Source of the DNA: Trifolium pratense
Taxonomy: Eukaryota; Streptophyta; Magnoliopsida; Fabales; Fabaceae
Reading direction: 5' to 3'
Length of the DNA: 64,000 nucleotides
Assembly: GCF_020283565.1 (NCBI RefSeq)
Contig: NC_060060.1
Coordinates: 34,658,001 to 34,722,000 of the forward strand
Shown: piece by piece, positions 1-12,783 of the stretch
How the letters are laid out: each line of letters starts with the position of its first letter
How positions within the stretch are numbered: the stretch's first letter is position 1
The notes under the pieces: generated by a model
What the model saw: only the letters and a program-made list of their open reading frames with translations
Databases searched by the model: none
What the model was told of the DNA's origin: nothing
Made by a program: the position numbers and the translations under genes

Positions 1-146
1 TGACATCTTATGTGTCTGTACAATTTTAATGGACTCAAATACATGTTTGTCATATTTTGATTAGGGCTTTTTGTTAAAAAAAATATAAACATCTATTTAG
101 TTAAGCTGCCAACTTAGATGACTACTTATCCGTGTTCTGTTTAAAG

Positions 147-2331
147 GTCCTTAAAGATGGATTGTTGAACGGAGCTGCTGTTCTTGGTGTCCCTGTGAAG
201 GCCACAATCAAAGAGGTATTCACTAGTTGTTTTTATGTGCTTACTTACGACTATTGTAGGTGGTTGATGAGTTTTCCTTTTCTATGCCTATAAAGAAGAC
301 AAAGACAAGAAACAAACAAAGTGGAGAGAACTCCTTAGCCATCCTCAAGAAATAGGCGATGAATCCCATGAAAATAAAATCCTTCAAAAACTTCCTTTGG
401 TAACCCTAAAATCTAATAGCGCACCTTTGGTTGGGCGGTGTGAAGGCTTGTTGTCTTGTGTCCCGATGCAATTGAACGTACAAGCTATATGTTGGAGTTT
501 CACTTCAATGTGTTCTACCGTAGTACCAAACATATGCATAGTCTCCTTGCCCTTGAGTGTGCTGTGCTGTGCACTCTTCCTCTAAAAAGTGCAGAAAATA
601 GATATTTGTAGCACTAAATGGCATGTAGGATTATCATGGAACATTGGAACCTTTTTTTGTTTCACTCATTTTTTACTGGGAATCTAGGTGCCCATTTTCG
701 GGAGTCTAAGCACACATCATTCAGTTGGGAAGATTCTGATATATGGTCAGAGTGGCTAAGCCAAGAAGGTGGAAAAAGCAAGTCTGGTTTTAACCTAAAG
801 TGCTTAGGCATTGAAAATTTAGTGCCCATGCACTGAAGTGGGAGAGGCAGGTTCATCATTTTTGCAATAGCCCTCGAAAAGTATAGCTTTGATACTTAAA
901 GCTCATTATTTGCAAACTTTCGTGCCACAACCATAACTGACTCATATCAGTGCACTTAAATGACGAAACAAAACAGCAAATCTCCAAACTACTAATAGAC
1001 TAAACTATTCTATATCTATTATTATTTTCTTTGAAAATTAAAACACAAGCAACCGAGTTTAGGGAAATCAGTCATTTTCCTGACTTGAAACCAAGTATTT
1101 TTGCACAACTAACAATCTTCTAAAATAATTTTGATGCTAGTTTAAGTTCAAAAATTGGTTAGAGATTAGACTCAGTTTTTCCTTTCATAATTATGTAACT
1201 GCTTCACAACTATGGAGAAGTTTTTAATCTTAGTTGTTTTTTTGTTTGTGCATACAATAATGTCTTTAATCGAGAATGAAATTTTTGTTTTGTGCCTGGG
1301 AATATATATGCATGTAATTTAATTCCTTACCCTTAATGGACTTGAAAATAATGAAATTTGTATACAAATCTTTCTGCAGGCAAACATTGAATCATTTGTG
1401 GTTAGAACACTAGACAGAAAAACGCTATGGGAGATGCAGACCCCACAGGTCAAACTGCAAAAGATGAAAATGTACAGCTCATTATTTTTGAAAGCTTAGT
1501 CAACTACTTATGATGCTTATCCATTTTTCAGATCATCAAACCCGAATTGCTGAGGAAAGGCTTTGAGCTTGTAAATAGGTAGTTTCTTATTTTTATGCTA
1601 AATTTAATTGTGAAGTATCTTATTCTTCAGATATTTATAAACCTTAAGAATTAAAATATACTATCACCCCTCTATGAATGGACTAAGAACTATACAGACA
1701 CGTATTGAACAGCAGGGCGAGTGACCCAATAAAATAAGAATATGTAGTAACTACTAGTTTAGAGAATTTGGTTTCATTAATCACAATAATGTTGAGAAGA
1801 TGTTACCTTTCAGAAACTAACTGACAGTGTATGTACAACCTTCCTCACAGAGAAGGACTTGAAGTTACTGATGACGTGTCCATTGTGGAGCACCTTAAAC
1901 ATCCAGTTTATATCACTGAAGGATCTTATACCAACATCAAGGTAGTCAATTATATTCTCTCATGGATACTTGATGGTTAGCCATTTATTTTATATAACTA
2001 TGCAAAGCTTTATAAACTGTAACTTATATCGTTCGGTACCATATGAGATCGTTTATAAATGAATTTATCTTGTGGCAAAAGCACCTTATAAATGTTTGAA
2101 AGAACTGTGTGAAAATAGCATGTGTCCATATAAGCTGGTTCTGCATTTAGTATGACAACGATCTTGGATTTAATTTCGTACATGTGTTGACTTAATTAGT
2201 AGCACTGAAGCGTGTCGTGCCGCCTGATGCAAAATGTATAAACTCTATGCAATGTTTTGCAGGTGACTACGCCTGATGATTTATTACTGGCAGAGAGAAT
2301 ATTGAATATAAATTCTGAGGAAAGTTCTTAA
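147..2331 (+). CDS. ISPD: 2-C-methyl-D-erythritol 4-phosphate cytidylyltransferase, 3' part
   Basis: This is the C-terminal part of IspD, which couples MEP to CTP to give CDP-methylerythritol in the plastid isoprenoid (MEP) pathway. Five exons are visible: 147-215, 1380-1448, 1532-1578, 1851-1941 and 2263-2331. All have GT/AG borders and their phases join without a stop. The joined peptide contains family-typical stretches such as [31 protein letters not shown] and [20 protein letters not shown], ending in a TAA. These are the substrate-binding/dimer-arm and C-terminal segments of the enzyme. The N-terminal half, with the CTP-binding loop and transit peptide, lies left of the window. The 3' end faces the 3' end of the STICHEL-type gene (convergent). 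The 1.16-kb intron 215-1380 holds nothing recognisable. From the family, the protein is a plastid stroma enzyme. Identification is firm; the splice choices are by eye. Confidence 0.93.
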
Positions 2332-2671
2332 TGAAGTTTTGACATTGAAGGGAAATCATTGTTAAACATTTTTCTTCAATTTATTATTTTTTGTCCCGCA
2401 AGAAGGCGTCTCGCAGCTGAGGAAACTGTATGTATACTCCAAGTTTTTTTACTATATACTTTGTGTAACTTATTGAAATTTGTGTAAAAACACATGCCCT
2501 TGCTTAAAACTAGGAAAATGTTTCCGCATGGTAGTTGGTAGGAGAAACCTACTTTCATTACCAGAGCCCCATGCAATGGGATGATCTGTATTCCTAAAAT
2601 TATAATCAAATTTGACAAACATAATAAAGGTCTCGATTTTCAAATGTCTAGTATCAAATTTGATATTGTCT

Positions 2672-2962
2672 CTGATGTTTTTACGAGGAACACTTTGAAA
2701 AAATCACTCAGACCAAATAAATATATTTAACATAGTTATTTTTATTTAATACTCTTATAAATTTAAATTTATTCCATGTATACCCTTATTTAATTACTCT
2801 TTATTCAACTGACTTACTTATTTTTAAATTCTCTCTCATAATAAATAAGGGCATAAGTGAAATTGAACATTTAAAATATTTGAAAATTGGTCAAAGTTTC
2901 TTATAAAAATGATCAAATTTTTTTTTCTTCAAAGTGTTCCTATAAAAAGAACCGGAGGGAGT
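2672..2962. mobile_element. Stowaway-like MITE
   Basis: The segment is bounded by imperfect inverted repeats: GAGGAACACTTTGAA near 2684-2698 and its complement TTCAAAGTGTTCCTAT near 2927-2942. The right end, reading GGAGGGAGTA, is the complement of the TACTCCCTCC end common to Stowaway-type MITEs. The interior of about 230 bp is AT-rich and non-coding. The left terminus is diverged, so its exact start is uncertain. Confidence 0.55.
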
Positions 2963-3159
2963 ATATTAATCTTTTCTTAGTATAATTGTATTTTTTTTTT
3001 ACATGGTTGATATTGAGTGGAAATTATAGGACTAATATCAACTTAGTCCTCTCTATGTATGTTATATATTATCAATTTTAAATTCATGAAATCGTAAATG
3101 TTAATCAAGCCATCAAGGTGTATTTGAAACTGGTGAATAATGTGCATTTGATAAGTAGG

Positions 3160-3425
3160 CTCGCTATTGCAAGTTGTAGGAGCTGTTTGCCTTTATAATG
3201 CTTCGCTAGCGCTCCTATGAAATGAAGTGGTGGCCTTCTAGAAGCTTCGCCATAAGCAAGATGAGGTCGCTCTCATTCACTCGTTCCGTACTTGACTTAC
3301 GAGCTTGTGTAGTACTCGCCCCTATCTCTAAAGGGGATTATGCACTCCACTTGTTGTCTACTAAACGAGCGTTAGAGCGAGCGAAGCCTTCCATTTTGTG
3401 GCTTCCCCCTTATCCCTCATCCTAC
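3160..3425. other. GC-richer island, possible organellar DNA insert
   Basis: A stretch of about 265 bp differs clearly in base composition from the AT-rich spacer around it. It contains blocks such as GCTTCGCTAGCGCTCC and CGAGCGTTAGAGCGAGCG. No conserved protein is readable; the open frame across 3222-3509 looks fortuitous. The style resembles plant mitochondrial spacer DNA, so a nuclear insert of organellar origin is possible, but this is only a resemblance. Confidence 0.3.
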
Positions 3426-4718
3426 TTTTTCATTTCCGTAAAGAATTATCGAATGTGTCGTATTATTAAGTTTGATAACTTGGTGTCATTTGATTATGAC
3501 TCTTTATAATTTTTGAAATTATTATTACGGAGTACCGATAATGTGGATGATTAGATTGATTTTGTCCTATAATTTTGTGTGCCAACTTGAATACTTTATA
3601 ATAATATTTTTAGAGATAATTTTTTATGAATATATTTTATCTTATTAAAATAAAAAATATTAAAAAAAAAATAGTTTAATCTATTCTATTAAAAAAAAAT
3701 TCTTACTAAATATAATTGACTTTATTAAAATTAAAATAATCATGGAGTGGGGGATTAAAAATAAAAAAAAAAATTGAATTATGAGATTCTATTAAATTCT
3801 TTTAGAAGTTGATTATGTTAAACTCAATGTGAATCTAATCATGCAGATGTATGCAATAAAAAGACAAGAAACAAAATTCAAACGATTGGACTTGGTGAGT
3901 GATGGTGTTTGGTCGCATCGAAAATGATAAAATGTATACAACTCAATTTCGAGAGAAATGGATTAGTCAACAAAGTACATTTTGGCGTCATGTTTTTGCA
4001 TGAATCGTATTATAGATAAGCCAGCCATGGATAGATGCATTCATCAAAATAAAATCCATGCCTTTGCTAGATTAGACGAGTGATTAAATGAATAAATTTC
4101 AATTATACAGTTAGCTGTAAAGCACAAAAGTAATGAGATTATTGAAGAAAATATATCAACATATAGATAATGACTTGTCACACTTTAAACAAGGTCTCAA
4201 CCTTCAATCATTATTTTCAATTTATTAAAATAGACAAATCATCATTTTACTTCCATAATCACTTTTTACCACATTGCTAGAAGTGTCAAGTGTTGTTAGC
4301 TTTTTTCATTTTTTTGTCAAATAGCTTTTCTCATTTATACATGTAGAGTAACCTTTGTTTGTGTTGGATAACTTGAGATACCTACCCCAAGGCCTATTCA
4401 GTTATCCATCATATTTGAAAAAAAAAAAGTAAACTAAACTTCTCTTAAGACTCAATTTGGAAGGATAAAGTAGCAAGAAGTATTAAAGCAATTACGATTA
4501 TGAAGTAAAAAAGAAAGGTTACACTGTTCCTCTTTATTAATTTCATAAACAAAGGATGGAGAAAAAGGAGAACAGAAGTAGAAGCTGCTGAACAACATAA
4601 AACCTTCACATTTCACACTCCCATCCTTGAAGAATAGCCCCAATCAAATAAAGAAATAAAAAGTAGGGAAAATTTCTACTAAAAAAAGGAAAAAGAATAT
4701 CCATCCAATGCCCCCTTA
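3426..4718. other. AT-rich convergent spacer between IspD and STICHEL genes
   Basis: This spacer of about 1.3 kb contains A/T homopolymer runs and no reading frame resembling a protein. The part nearest 4718 should hold the 3' UTR of the minus-strand STICHEL-type gene. No convincing terminator element or RNA gene was seen. Confidence 0.6.
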
Positions 4719-7700
4719 TCACCTTTTACCCTCCTTTTTCTTCCTCTTACCACACTCACCAAACAATGTAGAACGCGCAACTTTACGCGATCCTCCAACT
4801 GGGGTACCTTTTATCTGCTTTCAACAAGTTCAATCAAACTATAAATTTGTTATTGTTATTCAGACAAGTAGATGAGTTTTCAGAAAAGATAAGCTCAGTA
4901 TGTTTGTTTACCTTCACTGCCCTTTTAGTCTTCGACTTTTTATTCCAACATAAAAACCCACAACCTCCAGCTCCCGAACCCGATTCATAACCCCTACAGA
5001 AAAAACAATTCAAAATGGCGGCAGTAAGCAACAAATAAAACTAAATTTTGATACAAGCAATCATTCTAGGAGCCTCAAACAGAAAATTTCAAAGTATACA
5101 AACAATCATCAGAATGATGGATAAAGTCCATCCATGAGTGCAATCACTTGTAAATGTGAAAAAACAACCAGGAGAATCAGAAAGAAAAAAAATATATAAT
5201 TAATTTGAAGAATCGGTTATTGATGGTCAAATGTCGGAATCGGTCACCATTTATGGGGTCCATTCCAAGTGGAGGCCATGTGAAGTGGTGAGGAGCAAGG
5301 GCTCCAGAAAGAGCTAAGTGAACAAGAATACATACCATGTACTCGAGAAAAGAAATCAGATACTATTTATAATACCACAAGCATGCATGTCAACCATTAT
5401 AACTCTCTCAAATATCCCACTTTGTACGCATATTAGTATTTTTTGCCCAATATTTACCATTCAAAATTTCAAACTCTACATTTATAGTTATTTCCATATG
5501 ATTTCTTAAGCACTGGAATCGTTTTTTTCCTCTTGAGCGAGAGTGACAATAATATTCCACTACTAGAAATTATTAGTTTATGCATCCAAGAAACACATTC
5601 TAAACTTGACAGCTACTTTGTCCACCAATCATGCAATGACTACTTACCAAGCAATTTGCTATAGTTTCTAATCATATTGCACAAGAGAGATAGATTGCAC
5701 AATTGATGGAAAACTTACGGGTTATCTTTTCCAGACATTATTGCTAAACTGCTGTCATGCAATATACTTGGGGACATGGGATAACTGTCGACTCTTTTAC
5801 TACTCTGATCCTTCTGTAGAACCCTTCCATTTTTAAGGCTCAAAATTTTAAGATCACTATTTTTATCATCATCCATATGCTGATGAGAGGAATATCTTGT
5901 TGAATCCATGGACTCCATAGGGTTTACACAATAGACACCATCTTGAGGCAGGACTTGATTCTTCTCAGGTCTCAAACGACTCAGCGATCCAGGGGAACCT
6001 TTTTCTACAGCCTGCAACCAGGCAGTTTCCAATCTCTGCTCACGAATGATGGATTCAATTCTCTGCACTGGATTATCCCGTCTTCTTTCCTTAACGCCAT
6101 TTCCTTCGGTCAGAATATCTGATGAACCCATGACAGATTGATCTCGCCTTTGTTCGTCCTCACTTGCTAATGTTGATGCACTTTGCTTTAGACCCGGCAG
6201 ATTAACATGTTTTTCACCTTCACCATCTGGCAAGAGGATAATTCTGACCTCCACAATGCGTCTAAGAACAATTTCCAAGGAGTTTGTAATGCTACTTAGA
6301 AACCTTTCAACCCTAAGTTTAACATCTTTGTCCCCAAATGCAACATATGCTACAAGAACACCTGCTAGAAGAACCACACATTAGGAGGAGGGAACAAATG
6401 AAGATATTCTATGAAAACAATGTTAGAATATGTAAAAATTATCTTAAAGGGAAAAATCCTGCATAAATAAGATATAAGATAAACTATGTTCTTTTAATGA
6501 TAGAACTTAACATAACTAAACTGAAAAAATGACGTATGAAGAAACATTTATGAAAAGCAAGTAAAATATTGCTTTGCTTAGTGCATACAAGAGCAAACAA
6601 CTAGCAGACAATCAATGGCTAGTTCTCATCAATAAAAACAATGTGTTAATGAATGGCTGGCGGCTTCAGAATTTGAAAATCATAGCAATAAAAAGCATCT
6701 AGTATCTGACTTGTTAAATGTAAAGAGCTTAGTACAGCTAGGTTTGAGAGTGAAAAAAAACTTCCAGTAATGCATAAACAAAACAAGCAAGAATATAAGT
6801 TTTTAGCACACTATCAGCTTACCTTGAACTTCAGATATGGACACAAGCTTTCCGTGATCGTGTAGCAGCTGCCTTAATGTCTTAGAGTGGCACCTCTCAA
6901 TACAACATGCCCATATGTCACATAACTTCCCTGAATCTATGCATCTAAACATTGTATTCCCAACAATAAGATCATCCGACGAGACCACTGTGGAGCCATC
7001 ATCTATAACCGGGCTATTTGACGGCTTTGATTTCAAGCTGAAACCGTTAATTTTTGAGGGTATATCCATTTGAAGCCTGGAACTGTCATTTACTGCTTTT
7101 AGGTGGGAAGCAGTGGGTGTTGACTTTTGAGACATATATTGGAGGTCTGATTTGTGCTTGAAAGAAGAAATATCTCTTGAACCACTTGATGGATCATCTT
7201 CAGTTGTCTTGCAGCTCTGCCTCCTGCTGCTGCTTGACTGAGTATGATCTGAAGAAGGTACGGAACCAAGCTGTAAAAGAGTTGCTGTAAACCATGTTGA
7301 GCGTTCACTGGAAGTCCTTAACTGTTTGTCAGCCTCTGAGAGAAGCTTCAAAGCATTCTTTAACCTCTCCAACTCCGTTTCATTCACTGAGCATGAATTT
7401 CAAGTGTGTATTTCAATAATCATACGAATTTAGGATTTTAATTAGTATACAAGAACATATATGAGATATGACAATCAAAAGGGATACAAAGCACCCTAGA
7501 GATATAAGAAAAAATGTCCAAAACAGATATAACCTTCTCTAAACATGTGTATTGATAAATGTGTACTTGCCTAAGGTCAAAACCAAAAAAAAAAAAAAAA
7601 GATCGTGAAGCAGGCCCAAGTGGCATGTTGAAATTCATTATACGGAATACTATTCTATTTCAATGATTTGACAGTTTCCCAATTCACAATTGTGAAGCTT

Positions 7701-10464
7701 CACTAAAAACAAAGTAAATGAACATTTTAAAATACAGAAACGAGCAGTTGTGCATTATCAGATCAAATAACAAGTTGTCGTTATAGACTATAAACCACTT
7801 GAAGTAATGAAAAATGCGCACCAAGGTAAACAGCTGATATATTTCACTTGGCCCGCACAAAATGAATCCATAAGTTTGTGCGTCGTGATATAAAAGTATT
7901 TTGTAGCAAGACAATGCTATTGGTTCATATTTACTGATATCCTTTCTGTTATAGACGAGCAAGTGTACTATTTTCAGTCACACTAAACTTTTGAATGAGA
8001 AATAGCACGGAACTACTATATAACACCCGAATCCAAACTATTCTCTATGTTTAAAAGATTTTCCATCATATCAATGCAAAAATTATGATGAATGACGCAT
8101 AAAGATCCTATGAAATGGAAAGAGAGATTGCACTTACAACTCCGACCACCGACGAATGAACCGTCAGATTTGGTATCAACGACTGCATATGATCCAGCAA
8201 TGATGTCCATAATAAGCCCAGCTAGTTGTGACATCAAAACCATTGGATCAACTCCTGAGTCCATCAATTCTCTGGACCTTTTCACCGTCTCTGCAGTGTC
8301 TGCGGACATTGCTAACTCCAAAAGTTCCAATAGTTTTTCATCTGAAACAACTCCCACCTGTTGCAGGTAAATACAAAAAAGCATTATTTGTAAATGATAT
8401 TCGTGCAATCAAAATAAAAACTTCGTTTAAAGTCAAAAAAAGCATTGTCATAACCATTGCATTTCATAGAAAAATAGTCACAAGCAACAAACTCACAAGT
8501 TCGTTGACAAGAGAAGTAGTGATTCTTTTCCCCAGCAAACTAAGCTGCTCTAACATTGTCTCTGCATCCCGAAGTGAACCGTCTGCATTCATGGCAATAA
8601 GGTCCAGTGCATCTGTTTCCACGTCGAGGTTCTCCTGAGTACATATTTTCCTTAACCTGGTCACAATATCCCCATCTTTAATTTTATTGAAAAGGTACTT
8701 CTGGCATCGAGACTGTATTGTTCGTGGTACATTGTCAAGATCGGATGTTATAAATATGAATACAACTCGCTGGGGTGGTTCTTCGAGAAACTTGAGAAAT
8801 CCCAGCCATGTCTTGGAGGTTAACAGGTGACACTCGTCAATAACAAAAACAGTATATCGCGAGGATGCCTCCGTAGAAGACCCAACCGACAATCTTTTCA
8901 AAAGATATCTAGCTTTATCAATTCCTTTCTTACTAGTTCCATCAATTTCCAGCAGATCAAGGCTCTTGCCAGAAACGAAATCAGCACATTCCTTGCAGTA
9001 TCCACAAGGCTTACCTTCATCAGAAGCTACACAATTCAAGGCAGCGGCGAATATCCTAGCAGTAGATGTTTTGCCAGTCCCGCGGGGACCTTGAAAAAGA
9101 TAGACAGGAGCAATTCTGCCCCTGGAAACAGCATTGATGAGTGAGTGAACCACAATATTCTGACCAATGATTTCACCAAAGAACAAAGGCTTATACTTAT
9201 GGCTGAAACTCCTACCATTTTCGGAGGAGCCTTCTTCATCCTCATTGAGAGGGACAATCTCCAAACCCTCTTGACTCCTACAACTGGAAGACCACCTTCT
9301 TCCATCAAGTCTGCTCAATCCCTCAAGATCAAGTTCACCAAAGTTAGTAGAAAGTTCATCATCGGTCCTACTCCTACCAATTCCAATAGACGAGGAACCC
9401 CGTCTAACATCACCACTGCTAGGGCTAGTGAGGAGAGGAACAACACCTCCTCCTCCGCGAGTATTCCTCAAATGCATTCTCCGGTTGTGCGGCAGTGAAG
9501 TGGAAGAAGAGGATCTGCAGTGTCTGGAATACATAGATTGGGTTCCACAGAGAATGCTTCTACCTTTCCTTCTGAAAGTGTCAGAGAGGGAAGGAGAACA
9601 ACAACTGCCACAGCCAGCAACTCTATTTCTGGGCGTTGTTCTCTTAGACCAATAGCAAGGAATACCACATCCTTGACGACCAGGCAGATCCAAATGATCA
9701 TCGTCAATCTCGTCATCACCGTCATTCATTGAGGTTGTTGTGCCGTCAAAGGATCCAACGGTGCTTGGATAACGGCGACAGTACCTGTTGAAAGAGGTAG
9801 CCGACAATGCAGGGGTACTATAGGTATAAGAAGAATCATCATCTTTGGAGCTTCTTATTTTTGTGATGAAGTTGGAGGAATTGCTGCGGTTTTTGAGTTT
9901 GAGAAGAAGAGGAGAAGCCCCGGAAATGGAGTTAGAATAATCATCGTCATCGTCGGAGTGATGATGATGATGATTGTTTGAATGGCGTGGTAGTAGGAGC
10001 AATGGCTTGTTTTTTGGCTTGTTCTTTTTTTTCTTATTAAGATGAAGAGGAATTGTTCTTTTGGGATTTGAATTAGGGAAAAAGGAAGAGCGGGTCCCAG
10101 TAGCGTCACTCTTAGAATCAACAATAAGGTTGTTGGGAGCGTCGCTGAAACCGTCTTCTAAACTAGCAAGAAGGGATGAGGAGGAAGAGTGGTCATCTTG
10201 TTGTTGAAGGTGGTTGAAGGATGGTGATGATTTGTAGTTGTTCCAGTTGTATAAGAACACTTTCTTGTTGTTGTTATTCCCAGAAGGAGAAGGAGAAGGA
10301 TGAATATGATTATGATTATTCCTGGAGAATAATGGAGCAGCAGTGGCAGATCTGGAAGTGGTGGATTTCCAGGAAGAAGTAGTGCCGGGATCCCTCAAGA
10401 CACGAGAAGCCTTTCGAATTTGAGTAAGTTCCTTCTTCAAGTGGAGGCTACTTGGATCATTCAT
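4719..10464 (-). CDS. STI: STICHEL-type protein (AAA+ DNA polymerase III gamma/tau-like)
   Basis: The model has six exons: 10464-8497, 8357-8138, 7386-6823, 6361-5719, 4993-4912 and 4814-4719. All borders are GT/AG, phases agree, and the product is 1190 aa. The start at MNDPSSLHLKKELTQIRKA is typical of STICHEL, and the upstream in-frame codons are not conserved. The first 430 residues are low-complexity (Ser, Asn, His, Asp runs), with a conserved GCGIPCYWSKR block. The AAA+ core follows: Walker A GPRGTGKTS (about residues 459-467), a Cys cluster CVASDEGKPCGYCKEC, Walker B DECH (about 543) and an SRC finger. A downstream helical region includes LERLKNALKLLSEADKQLR. The C-terminus is short and basic. 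STICHEL of Arabidopsis controls trichome branch number and resembles bacterial clamp-loader subunits; the molecular role in plants is unclear. Length fits the family (about 1.1-1.2 kaa). Assignment to STI rather than an STI-like paralog rests mainly on gene neighbourhood. Confidence 0.93.
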
Positions 10465-10520
10465 CTTGTTTCTTCTTGTTTCTACACTACTACTACTACT
10501 ACATTCATAGATCTGAATAA

Positions 10521-10540
10521 ACAAACACACACACACACAC
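10521..10540. repeat. (AC)n microsatellite in STICHEL 5' leader
   Basis: A run of about nine AC units lies some 60 nt upstream of the STICHEL-type start codon, probably within its transcribed leader. A TAC run (10486-10502) sits beside it. Confidence 0.8.
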
Positions 10541-10921
10541 GGGTTAATGTTAATATGTTAGTTAGTGTTATCTAGCTTCTCTTCTTATGGGACTTCCGTG
10601 GTATGTATGTGTGAAAATGAATGAATGAGGTGAGCAGAGCAGCTTCTGTTTTTAGTTGACCCCCCCTTATGACATACATGACCCTCCCTCTCTCTACCGC
10701 TTTTTTTTTCTACGAATTTTCTTTTTTAATAATTAAAAAAATAAATAGTGATTGGCTAGGGTTTTCTTTTTGAATTGAATGTATCACCATGATGATGACC
10801 TTTGTTTGTGTATTGTGTCTGTTTGTTTCATTATTTTGGTAAAATGGAGAAATAAAACTACACCCAACGAACAAAGACCATTCTCCTAAGACATCCCCAA
10901 AACAAGTAATCTAATCTTATA

Positions 10922-10946
10922 TGGATGGATGGATGGATGGATGGAT
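10922..10946. repeat. (GGAT)n microsatellite
   Basis: About six tandem copies of a GGAT unit. Confidence 0.85.
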
Positions 10947-11152
10947 AAATCAAAATAAGAGAGGGAAAACAAAACACATACACACTCCACTCCAAAGTCC
11001 AAACCCAACACACTTTGCTGTTGGAATTTTTCTATTATTCATTCATTGCCTTTTTCGCTTATACTAATTGTCTTCTTTCTCCTTCCTATTCCTACTTACG
11101 CTCTCAATTATCCCCCCCCCCATATCACCTGCATTTAATTACCATCCTACCC

Positions 11153-11190
<38 letters not shown>

Positions 11191-11191
11191 T
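11153..11191. repeat. (TAA)n microsatellite
   Basis: About 12-13 uninterrupted copies of TAA/AAT. They create spurious poly-Ile and poly-Asn frames. Confidence 0.9.
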
Positions 11192-11734
11192 ATAGAAACA
11201 AATATAATCCTTTTATTATGACATTAATCACTTTGCGTCTCCCCCTATTTTTCCTTTTATTCCTCTCTTATTTTTGTTAAAACAATCATTCTAATTAATA
11301 CTTACTAAATATTCATGTGATTGCTTTTTCTAATAATACTGATTGCACTTTCTTACCAATCACGGTTGCTCAATATCTAACTTTGCTGTTAATTTTTTTT
11401 TTTTTTCAAAGGTGTTGTCATAATTTATGCATTTATATTCCCAAAACTATATAATAATGGAGGAAATGGAAAGAATGAGAAATGAAGAGGATCCTAACTC
11501 ATTTTATTCTTATATGATTTCACGTCAATAAAATAAAAGGGTCATGCTAACATGTCCTTTTAGACCACATGTTAAGGATATTTCATATATTGATTATTAT
11601 ATTTTGAATAAAACAATGTTTGATTTATAAAAAGATAAAATGTACAATTTTTCATATAAAATTACTATCTAAAGTGCACTAACAAGTGTGTGTACCAAAT
11701 GTAAGGATGAGAAATTAGTATGCTATATAAGGAA

Positions 11735-11900
11735 GGGGATTGTTAGGATAGAAAGAGGAGGCATGCTGGATCAATAAAATACTTCTCTCTGCTCTCATCA
11801 TTATTTCTGCAGATCAATAAAACAGTACACCTTCCATAATTCTCTTGCACATTCTGTTCATTACATTTTGGTGATTTCATCATCACCATGGCATACAATT
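11735..11900 (+). mobile_element. Possible LTR end remnant
   Basis: The stretch has two AATAAA-type signals, CT-rich sequence, then ACATTTTGGTGATTTCATC followed by an ATG. This is the arrangement I associate with the 3' end of plant retrotransposon LTRs running into the internal leader. No matching second LTR or protein domain was found, so it would be a short remnant. The low-complexity nature makes this tentative. Confidence 0.3.
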
Positions 11901-12783
11901 CTCAGTAAGAAGAGATCGACTTATTAGGCGTAAAGAAAATTTTCTGTAATAACAAAGCGTTTGAATCCTGAAATTGTCACTTTGGGAGGAAAAAAAAGTA
12001 TACCTAACCAACAATTCTAATTGGAGAGTCAATCCACGCTTTTTAAATACACCCGAATGAGGATTCTACGGATGCCAGAATGGTCAAGATCAGAACTGTC
12101 AACCAATATTCAACTTGTGTTCTGGTGTTCACCACACACCGCATTAAAACGATGAAGGGGAAGTTAATAGAACTGAAGTACAATACAATTCTCAAGAACC
12201 TTTATCCATAGTAGCTGAATCTAAGCATTCCAATGATTGGAACTGTCATGTTTTGGTCCCCTCAAAGTTTACTCAAGAGCCTGCTGAAAATGAACCCTTA
12301 AAATAAATGTTCAAATTATTGATACCCTGTCTATTTTTTTCTTTAAGAACATGACATCCTTCAATTAATACTTAAATGAAGTGCACCCACATCCCATAAA
12401 AGCCAAGAACCTTGCCACAAGCAGCATCCAAGTCCCTGTGAGGACTCTCTCATCTTGGAGACTGTCCAAATGAGGCCGCTTTACAATTTGATTCCACTTT
12501 TAAAAAACATGCATAAACAAAATATGTATTAAAATTAAAACCAGAAAACTGCATAATATATCTATAATAATATTTTTGTTGCCAATGACTACTTAAAAAC
12601 GCAAATTCCCAATAAGAGTAGACAGTAGGAATGGACGGTCACAAAACTTGAAATTCCGTCTGCATAGTCACTAAAGTGCATTGACTAGAACAGGCAACAA
12701 TGGTTTCGCTTATAAAAATGCTATCAAACATTCTAAATATTGTCTGTTGTTTAAACAGTCACTGGTCCAAGGGTTCAGAGCTA
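11901..12783. other. Downstream region of the Alfin-like gene
   Basis: No independent gene was seen. The part next to 12783 should be the 3' UTR of the minus-strand Alfin-like gene. The rest is unremarkable AT-rich sequence. Confidence 0.55.

Larger units (their letters stand above)
10541..11730. other. Upstream region of the STICHEL-type gene
   Basis: No gene was seen in this AT-rich region. It contains C/T-rich stretches around 10675-10700, a (GGAT)n run at 10922-10946, a (TAA)n run of about 12 units at 11153-11191 and poly-T runs. Small open frames across the TAA repeat (11015-11280) are made by the repeat and do not look real. The promoter of the minus-strand gene should lie here, but no core element stands out. 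Confidence 0.55.

Noticed and set aside
3222..3509. 95-codon frame in the GC-richer island
   Set aside because: No family resemblance, no splice context, and the compositional oddity is better explained by an inserted non-coding segment.
8092..9655. Several plus-strand open frames of 75-136 codons
   Set aside because: They lie antisense to the well-supported STICHEL exons 1 and 2 and have no recognisable motif.
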